Source of the DNA: an uncultured Succinivibrionaceae bacterium
Lineage (GTDB): Bacteria; Pseudomonadota; Gammaproteobacteria; Enterobacterales; Succinivibrionaceae
Assembly (NCBI GenBank): GCA_949286015.1
Contig: CASEBB010000004.1
Span: 1-46,082, forward strand
Length of the DNA: 46,082 bases
Reading direction: 5' to 3'
In this document: positions 1 through 7,400 of the stretch, piece by piece
Layout: each line of letters starts with the position of its first letter
How positions within the stretch are numbered: the first letter of the stretch is position 1
Notes under the pieces: model-generated
Databases searched by the model: none
What the model was told of the DNA's origin: nothing
The model's input: the letters and a program-made list of their open reading frames with translations, nothing else
Made by a program: the position numbers and the translations under genes

Positions 1-81
1 GTACCAGATTATAACGATGCACAGCACACTTATATGCTGGTTATGCTGGCTGCATTAAATTCATCCCCATAGCTAAACTCG

Positions 82-993
82 CTAACTTAACGCCCATGGG
101 TAGAAACCGGTTTTGCCACCTCCTAAGTGGAGCTTTTTACCCATAGCCTCAGACCACAGCTCTGGAGGCAAGTCCTTCCAGTATTGCCCTGGCTTAAGCA
201 GCTCGTAAAAGCGCAGACGCTGTGGGGGAATGGGCAGAAAGTGCTGCTCATTCTCGGTGGTAGGGATAGTAGCCACGGCGTCAGCAAATGTACGCCACTG
301 TGGCAGGCCAAAACGTCCCTGCTCATCATGGGTAGGTGTGAGGTAGGATACCTTACAGGTAGAGTCACTGTCGCGGCGCTTACCGATAATAACGACACGC
401 TCACGAATCTGCGCTGCACCGAAGTTTGCGGCGTTGTAAAGCTCAAAGGACAGCACGTAGCCGCTATCCCTTAAGCGCTCTAAGATGAGAGCCAGAGCGC
501 CCCCGCGCACCGGCCGAGGACTGGCCATGAGCTCAGGTTGCGAGCGTAGCTGTGGTGGCACATAGGGGTAGCTCATAGAGAGCAAGCCACGCACATTCTC
601 GATCACGACATAACGCGGCTTAAGGTCAGCAATACGGTCGATGAAGCAGAGAAAAACGTTTCCGCGCGCATCGTCTAAGCCGCGGCGGGCACCGGCGGTG
701 CTAAAAGCTTGGCAAGGCGGCCCACCAAAGACCACATCGATCTCTTGGCTGGGGGACATGCCTGCGGCCGCACGGATTTGCGCTGCGGAGTATTGTGAAA
801 TATCGCCAATGAGAGGCAGGTGAGGAAAGTTTGCGGCTATGGACTGACGACAGGTGTTATCGACCTCACAGGCGAGACGGGCGTGGATGCCACCTTGTGC
901 CATGCCCAGATCTAAGCCCATGGCACCGGAGAAGAAGCTCAAAGCCACCAATGCGTCCGGACAAGAGGGCGATTGCAGGGCATGATCAGTCAT
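82..993 (-). CDS. DNA (cytosine-5) methyltransferase, C-terminally truncated
   Basis: C5-cytosine methyltransferase of the Dcm/M.HpaII type, which would transfer methyl from SAM to cytosine. Visible: SAM-binding motif I FFSGAMGLDLG (about residues 20-30), catalytic motif IV GGPPCQAFSTAG (Cys about 94), motif VI ENVRG, and motif VIII QIRERVVIIGKR. The reading frame stops directly after LHLGGGKTGFY, where homologues normally continue with an RRL-W-KPSPT segment and the C-terminal motifs IX-X; none of that is found in any frame of the remaining 80 bases. The enzyme is therefore probably inactive or a remnant. I chose ATG 991-993 because GAGG lies about 7-8 nt upstream; the frame stays open to 1086 with no better ribosome site. 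No Vsr, restriction enzyme or other R-M partner is seen. Family assignment is sure; activity is doubtful. Confidence 0.85.
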   Translation of the reverse strand: MTDHALQSPSCPDALVALSFFSGAMGLDLGMAQGGIHARLACEVDNTCRQSIAANFPHLPLIGDISQYSAAQIRAAAGMSPSQEIDVVFGGPPCQAFSTAGARRGLDDARGNVFLCFIDRIADLKPRYVVIENVRGLLSMSYPYVPPQLRSQPELMASPRPVRGGALALILERLRDSGYVLSFELYNAANFGAAQIRERVVIIGKRRDSDSTCKVSYLTPTHDEQGRFGLPQWRTFADAVATIPTTENEQHFLPIPPQRLRFYELLKPGQYWKDLPPELWSEAMGKKLHLGGGKTGFYPWALS

Positions 994-1173
994 GGGCAAT
1001 CCTCGCTGCATAAGGTCAGGACAATCACAGATCCTTGAGGACAGAGAGCAACTGGCGAGAACGGAGTAGCATGGTCTGGATGCCACTTCAAGTAAGCGTA
1101 AGCGCTGGCCGCTCTAGCTATGGCGCCTTGCGGCGCCGTTACTGCAGAGGACGATACGCTCTGTTAGGCCGCT

Positions 1174-2055
1174 CTAAATCTCGATTGTGCCCTCAAAGAC
1201 GGTTGTAGCAGGCCCCTTCATCAGCACAGGGTTATTCTCGCCCTCCCACGTGATACGGAGCTTACCGCCAGGTAATTCCACCTTAACCTTACGATCTAAC
1301 AGGCCTTGGCTCATACCAATGACGGCAGCGGCACAGGCTCCCGTACCGCAGGCCATAGTCTCACCACAGCCGCGCTCATACACACGCAGCTTCACCTCAT
1401 GGCGGGAGAGCACCTGCATAAAGCCCACATTAACGCGCTCAGGGAAGAAGCTGTGACGCTCCAGCATAGGGCCTACTAACTCTACAGGGAAGGTAGCCAC
1501 ATCAGGCACCACCGTAGTCATATGCGGGTTGCCCATCGACACGGCGCCAATCTTTAAGGTCGGATGTTCCGCTACCCACTGCTTTAAAGCCTCACTGTCA
1601 GTGTCCTTAAGCTCTTGCGTCAGTGGCAGGTCATAGCAGGTAGCAGCGCTCTCCATGGAAAAGGGCAGCTTCGCTGGGGTAAATTCAGGCACCCCCATAT
1701 TGACTACCACCTCACCGTCGCTCTCGACTTTGAGTACCAGCTGGCCTGCCATGGTCGAGACCTTAATCTCGTTTTTGTTGCACAGGCCGTGGTCTAAGAC
1801 AAAGCGGGCAAAGCAGCGGGCGCCATTGCCGCACATCTGCACCTCTGAGCCATCGCGGTTAAAGATGCGGTAATGGAAGTCGAGGTCAGGGTTATAGGGA
1901 GGCTCTACTAAGAGCAGCTGATCAAAGCCCACCCCAAAGTGGCGGTCGCCTAAGCGCTTGATGAGGTCAGGGTTAAAAAAGACCTTTTGGCGCACGCCAT
2001 CGACCACCATAAAGTCGTTACCCAGACCGTGCATTTTGGTAAATTTCAGCAGCAT
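1174..2055 (-). CDS. dapF: Diaminopimelate epimerase DapF
   Basis: Cytoplasmic, cofactor-independent epimerase converting LL-DAP to meso-DAP for peptidoglycan and lysine. At 293 aa it is slightly longer than the roughly 274-aa E. coli enzyme. The two-thiol active site is visible: Cys75 in MCGNGARC and Cys236 in [11 protein letters not shown]. The N-terminus ([15 protein letters not shown]) is typical, and a good Shine-Dalgarno (AGGGAAG) precedes the ATG. It lies downstream of lysA on the same strand after about 209 nt, so DAP production and DAP decarboxylation are grouped. In E. coli dapF follows lptM directly; here lysA sits between them. Confidence 0.97.
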   Translation of the reverse strand: MLLKFTKMHGLGNDFMVVDGVRQKVFFNPDLIKRLGDRHFGVGFDQLLLVEPPYNPDLDFHYRIFNRDGSEVQMCGNGARCFARFVLDHGLCNKNEIKVSTMAGQLVLKVESDGEVVVNMGVPEFTPAKLPFSMESAATCYDLPLTQELKDTDSEALKQWVAEHPTLKIGAVSMGNPHMTTVVPDVATFPVELVGPMLERHSFFPERVNVGFMQVLSRHEVKLRVYERGCGETMACGTGACAAAVIGMSQGLLDRKVKVELPGGKLRITWEGENNPVLMKGPATTVFEGTIEI

Positions 2056-2264
2056 CTTTTTCTTCCCTACCTTGCCCTAACCTATCCTAACCTTACCTTG
2101 TTGGTTACCCCGTCGCGCGGCAGCGTGTTGCGTCTCCAGACAGACGCTGTTCTTTGCCTCAAGTGTTACCACTCATGAGACATACGGCCGCACTTAGGGT
2201 ACAAGGGCGGCCGCTGTCTTCAAGAGCATAGGGGTAACGCTTAAGGGAGCGCGCACTACGTGCT

Positions 2265-3560
2265 TTAGGAGAACTGCTTCTCTAAGTCCGTAATGATGCG
2301 CTCGTTCTCCCACATGTCCTCTTCCTTTTGGCGCTCACGGATCACATAGGAGCGATTGCCGTCGACTAAGATCTCAGCACACAGTGGACGGCCATTGTAG
2401 TTAGAAGACATCGAGCTGCCATAGGCACCAGCACCACGCACAGCAAGGACATCACCCTCACGCACGTTTAAGTTACGCTCCTTGCCTAAGAAGTCATCGC
2501 TCTCGCAGATTGGGCCCACCACATCATAGACGCGGTTGCCGTTCTTATCGCTCTCTGGCAGCGCATCAGTGGCTGGGCGCTTCACCGCTGGCACGATGTT
2601 CATCCACGAGTTGTAGAGCGCGGGACGAATGAGGTCAGACATGCTAGCATCAACAATACAGAAGTTACGCTCAGGATTGCTCTTTAAGTAGAGCACCTTA
2701 GTTAAGAGGATACCGGCATTAGCGACCATAGCGCGGCCAGGCTCGCAGTACACCGCCACGTCGATGTCCTTTAAGCGCTGCAGCACTGCGGCTAAGTACT
2801 CATATGGCGATGGTGGGGTCTCATCGTTGTAGGTCACACCTAAACCACCACCGATGTCGATGTGATCGACCTTGATGCCCATTTCCTCTAACTCGTGATA
2901 GAGGGCGATCAGCTTATCTGTAGCCTCAATGATTGGGCCGCCAGAGGTCATTTGCGAGCCGATGTGGCAATCGATACCGGTAGCCTCTAAGTGCGGATCG
3001 TTTTTGATCACCTGATAGAGGCGGGAGGCGTCCTCAAACGGGATGCCAAACTTATTCTTCTTTAAGCCAGTAGAGATCGAAGGGTGGGTCTTGGCGTCCA
3101 CATTAGGGTTAACGCGCAGCGCCACTGGAGCCTTAATGCCGAGCTTAGCGGCGATCTTCGAGACCGCATAGAGCTCGCTCTCGGACTCGATGTTTAAGCA
3201 CTTAATGTTGTGGCTCAGGGCAAACTCGATTTCATCTGGGCGTTTACCCACACCGGAGTAAATCACCTTTTGTGGGTCACCACCGGCGGCTATGACGCGC
3301 ATAAGCTCGCCTTTGGAGACAACATCAAAGCCGCAGCCGAATTCGGCGATGATATTGAGGATGGCAAGGGAGCAATTGGCCTTAACGGCATAGCAGACGA
3401 GGTGGTCTTTGCTTACCAAGGCATCTTCAAAGGCCCGCAAGTGACGCTCAAGCGTGGCTTTGGAGTAGACATACAGCGGAGAGCCGTATTGCTCTACTAA
3501 GTCGCGTACCTTGATGTCCTCAGCATAAAGCTCGTTGTCTTTGTAGTTGAAGTAATCCAT
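2265..3560 (-). CDS. lysA: Diaminopimelate decarboxylase LysA
   Basis: PLP-dependent fold-III decarboxylase that makes L-lysine from meso-DAP. At 431 aa it has the normal length. Landmarks: PLP lysine in CYAVKAN (Lys60), HIGSQ near 197, the glycine loop DIGGGLG, CEPGR near 271 (phosphate binding), and GPICESDD (substrate/active-site Cys near 352). The C-terminus keeps GAYGSSMSSNYNGRP. The ribosome site before ATG 3558-3560 is weak, which with the short 56-nt gap to lptM suggests co-transcription with it. dapF follows, so the order lptM-lysA-dapF is likely one transcription unit. Confidence 0.97.
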   Translation of the reverse strand: MDYFNYKDNELYAEDIKVRDLVEQYGSPLYVYSKATLERHLRAFEDALVSKDHLVCYAVKANCSLAILNIIAEFGCGFDVVSKGELMRVIAAGGDPQKVIYSGVGKRPDEIEFALSHNIKCLNIESESELYAVSKIAAKLGIKAPVALRVNPNVDAKTHPSISTGLKKNKFGIPFEDASRLYQVIKNDPHLEATGIDCHIGSQMTSGGPIIEATDKLIALYHELEEMGIKVDHIDIGGGLGVTYNDETPPSPYEYLAAVLQRLKDIDVAVYCEPGRAMVANAGILLTKVLYLKSNPERNFCIVDASMSDLIRPALYNSWMNIVPAVKRPATDALPESDKNGNRVYDVVGPICESDDFLGKERNLNVREGDVLAVRGAGAYGSSMSSNYNGRPLCAEILVDGNRSYVIRERQKEEDMWENERIITDLEKQFS

Positions 3561-3616
3561 TTGTGATCAACCAAAAATGCATGGGCCTAAGGGAAAAGTG
3601 CCACGGGGTCAGGGTC

Positions 3617-3793
3617 TTAATCGCGCTCCTCGGAAGAGGAGCTGACATCACCGGTCGCGTTTGACACTGGTTGCTGGGCTTGGATGTTGGTTTCGTCCTC
3701 TGGGAGGTAGAGGTCGTACTTAAGGCCGCAGCTGCTTAAGAACAAAGTGCTCAGGAGGAGCAAAGCTGGAGCGAGGCCGCGAAAAGAGAACAT
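3617..3793 (-). CDS. lptM: Small lipoprotein LptM (YifL-like)
   Basis: A 58-aa lipoprotein gene, easily missed because of its size. The protein starts MFSFRGLAPALLLLST, continues through a hydrophobic signal, and reaches a lipobox LSSC with the lipidated Cys22. The segment after the Cys, CGLKYDLYLPED, matches the LptM/YifL signature (CGLKGPLYFP in E. coli). In E. coli LptM is lipidated and binds the LptD/E translocon, promoting LptD oxidative maturation. The remainder is a short polar Ser/Glu-rich tail. In E. coli lptM is also immediately upstream of dapF, so context (lptM-lysA-dapF) supports the call. Confidence 0.88.
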   Translation of the reverse strand: MFSFRGLAPALLLLSTLFLSSCGLKYDLYLPEDETNIQAQQPVSNATGDVSSSSEERD

Positions 3794-4446
3794 GGTGGTT
3801 GTTTCCAGAAAAGCTGCTATGAAAGCGCAGCGGGGTATTCAGCTTAACACAAAGCTTAAGGCTAAGAATCACCACGATGAGGCATACGCGCAGAAGAGCC
3901 ATTTTATGGGATCTGTGGGGATTGAGGGCGGGTAAGCTACAGGGGTGATGGTCTGATATGGTGCAAGCACCCTGCTGTCAGCTAAGTCCGCCTATCTTTA
4001 GGGCCGCGCTAGCACAGCCCCTCAAAGTGAGAGGCGTCCGCGACAGCGACGCCAAAGCGCTAAGCGCTAAGTACCCCTAAGCTTAAGAGCAGACCAGAGG
4101 CACGAACCACCTCAAAGCTCAAAGTAGTGGCATTAATGTAGGTATCCTAAAAAGCGCCTAACGGCGCATTATCTCGAGAGTAGAGTCTCAGCAAATACCA
4201 ACTCTAAGGGTAAGACACCTGATTGTAGGCCGTTTTCACCTTGGGAATTGGCTTTTTGGGACACCTACGCATTAACCAGAGTAGTGGCGCCTTACGGTGA
4301 CCTATCTCGAGAGGCAGCTGACAATCCCCAACTCTGCGTAGTAGGCAGCCGTTATCACGGCGCTAACCGCGCCGCATCTTCAGAGTAACCCCATAGCCTC
4401 ACCACCTCAAACACCGCAGCGTGCGGGCATGACCGCGCTGAGCGGC
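3794..4446. repeat. Gene-free stretch with a diverged direct repeat downstream of cyaA
   Basis: About 650 bases between lptM and the end of cyaA with no believable ORF. Two related segments are visible, roughly 4119-4250 and 4279-4365. Both carry AGTAGTGGC, then TATCTCGAGAG, then a CCAACTCT block, then TAGGC-CCG; the second lacks about 22 nt near its start. The first contains a GCGCC-TAAC-GGCGC hairpin and the second has GGCGCC at the equivalent place. The function is unknown. A cyaA 3' region, lptM promoter or small RNA are all possible. Confidence 0.4.
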
Positions 4447-7400
4447 CTAAGCCGTAGCCTCCGCCGCTGCTGCCGCTGGTGATGTGCCCTGCTTTGCTAG
4501 CGCCACTGCGTCCACTGCTCCAACACTGGTGCTGCTCTCTACAGCTACAGCACCTCCTGAAGCCACTCCCGCCTCTGCAGCTGGCTCCGTTGCTAAGCCG
4601 CGAATCGTAAACGGGTGTAAGGTCTTCTGATCAGCACTGAGCACAAAGTACTGTGGCAAGTTAAAGCGGTTCGTGTACTGCAAGCGGTTCTGACTCTGGC
4701 TAGTGTAGAAGCGGTTAATCGCATTCACCAATGCCGCACGTGAGCCATAGTAGTCGTGGTAGATCTTGACCTCATTACGCTCATTGATGATGTAGATATC
4801 CCAATGCCCCGCTAAGCGTGGCGCAAAGAAATACTGCATGATGCCCGAGGTGGCGTAGCGATCAACAATAGGCGGTACCTGCAGCGCAAACTCTGGCCTC
4901 ATACCATAACGGGAGAGCACGCTGATATCAAAGTCGCTGCTACCAAAGACGCCATTACGCTGAATCATGACACCACGCTCACCCTGCGCTCGTGCCGTGT
5001 AGGTGTTTCTGCCCACCTCAAAAACGTACTCACTGGAGCCACCCGCATTAAGGCAGTTAAAGACTTGGCGTATCGTCGCCTCCAGATCGTACTTAATCAG
5101 ATCCTGATAGGAAGCAGCATATGAGCACACCTCCACCAGCGAGAGGAACGAGGTGCTCGCACTACTCTGCGTCTGCTCATCACTACTGTTAGCAAAGATA
5201 CGCAGTAAGGTCGCCAGCAGCTCCACTACGCCCTCTTCACCATGCGGTAAGGTCACGGAGCGGATCTCACCCCAACTGTTGACCATAACCAGATCCAAAG
5301 AGCCAATGAGGCAGACACGCTGACGGCCATAGCAGAGGGTCGAGCCATCACCGATGTTAGCGAGGTTGTTTTGCAGAAGCTCGGTGTCATCCTGCTCCAA
5401 ATTGAGCATGATGAGCGCTGCACGGAGCTTGGGTGCACTCTGCAACTCACTCTCACTGACATGGCCCAATTGCGGCTCCAGCACGCGGCGGATATCGCTG
5501 CTTAAGATCTTGATCTTCAGCGGGCTAACCGGCGAGTGCGCCCCCACCACAAAGGTGCGTGAACGTGAGGATAAGAGGCCATTAAAGCAAGCCCACGTCA
5601 CTACCTCACTTAAGCGCGAGCCAATGAACGAGACCTTTGTGTTGAGCAAAGCGATGTCATCAGGGGCAGCTGGGTATAAATGCCAGCCCTTACGGCAGAG
5701 GCTGTACTCACTTGGGCGAATAAAGGTGAGGTTCCTCTCCTCAAGGTCGTGCGGCATGGAGCAGTGCAGGAGTGGTATCTTGCCTGGATAGAGGTCGAAA
5801 GCCGCATAGAGCTTACGCGAGAGCACGCCCGCATCATCGGAGGTAATGGCGTATTCAATGCCGTGACGCACAGAGAAGCGCAGGAGAGCCATATAGCTCT
5901 CCATAATGGTGTTATAGACCTCAAGGTTAAAGGCACGTACCGCTTCGACCTTCCACGAGTTGATCGACTCCAGCTCTTGGACAAAGGCATCAGACCAGCC
6001 CCAGCGCTTGCTGAACTTATTTAAGAGCTCACGCTTGAGCTGGTAGTCGTCATGGTGGTGCACACTCTTGTGCGTCAGGCCCTTAAAGATCTTTAAGTAG
6101 AAGCACTTGCGCATGAGGTTAAGACGGTCATAGCGCGGCCGGTCGTCACCATCACGTAAGAGGATATCGCTCTCCACACTGCTCATGGCGGCAGTAGCCG
6201 CGACCGAGGTACCAGCATGGCGCCGTGGCACCGGTGCCATAAAGTCGCTCTCACCGCTTGCAGGCGTACTCTCAAGCGCGGCAAAAGCATCGCGGCCTCG
6301 ACCACGCAGCTTACCCTGCTGCATCTTTTTCTGGCGCTGCTGCAAGCTCTGCAGGTAGTTAGAGACCTTTAAGTACATGAGGTAATAGGAATCGAGATCG
6401 AGACTATAACCGTCATGAGAGTGCATGTACTCTTTGAGCTCAGAGGAGAGCAGCTTGGAGTTTGGATAGTCGCTACTGTAGGCCTCCATAAGGAGGATTT
6501 TCAGTACCACCTTAAAAGGCGAATCAATGGCCTTGTATAGGAGCCACAGGCCCGAGCCAAAGTACTCCGTAGGCGAGCTGGTTAAGACCGAGCCAAAGTC
6601 AAACCATTCCTCGGCCTTAAGCGGCGCCTCGTGCTCTTGCCAGCCATCATGTAAGGCCGCTTGCACACACTCATCATCAGTGAGGATGTTGCCATAGGCC
6701 CACTCAGGGTAGATTTCTTCGGCCTTATCGAGGCGGGGTATAGCGGCAGCGGCGGCAGTGACCGCCTCACGGCGCCAGCCACCAGAGATGCCAACGATGC
6801 CACTTTGCTTCGTGACCTGCCACTCTTTACGGCTGTGATTGACGATGGTGGTGCCATCATTATTGCCAGTACCACCAGCACTACCCACACTGCCATTAAA
6901 GCCCGTACCGCTAGCAGTGCTTGCAGCGCTATCAGCCGCCAGCGCCTCTGCGGCCAAAGCGTTAACCGCTGCCGAGTCTGGAGACCATGGGGCAGTAGCA
7001 GGCGTAAACGGCGCCTCGTGGTTATAGTCAGTGCTCAAGGCGCTACCAGAGCTAGCCTGTACCTGCAATTGAGATTGAGATTGAGCTTGCTGTGCCGCTG
7101 CTAAGGCCGTAGCCGCACCATGAGTACTGTGTGCGGTGCGGACGCTGGTCGCAGCAAGAGCTGGTGGTACCACGTCATTCTCCGCCGCATCAAAGTCGTA
7201 AGCAGCGTCGGCAAAGAGCTCACCGGCACCATAGCTGGTGGCATTAGTCCTGACCGCATCTACAGTGCTGGCAGATGCAGACGCATCTGCGCGATTGTGG
7301 CTGGAGCTGCGACGCGGCACGGTAATTTTTTCGACCGAGGAAAAGAGGTGCATCGCGGCAGCGGCGGGGGCGCGATTGGCAAGAGTAGTGCTCTGCGGGG

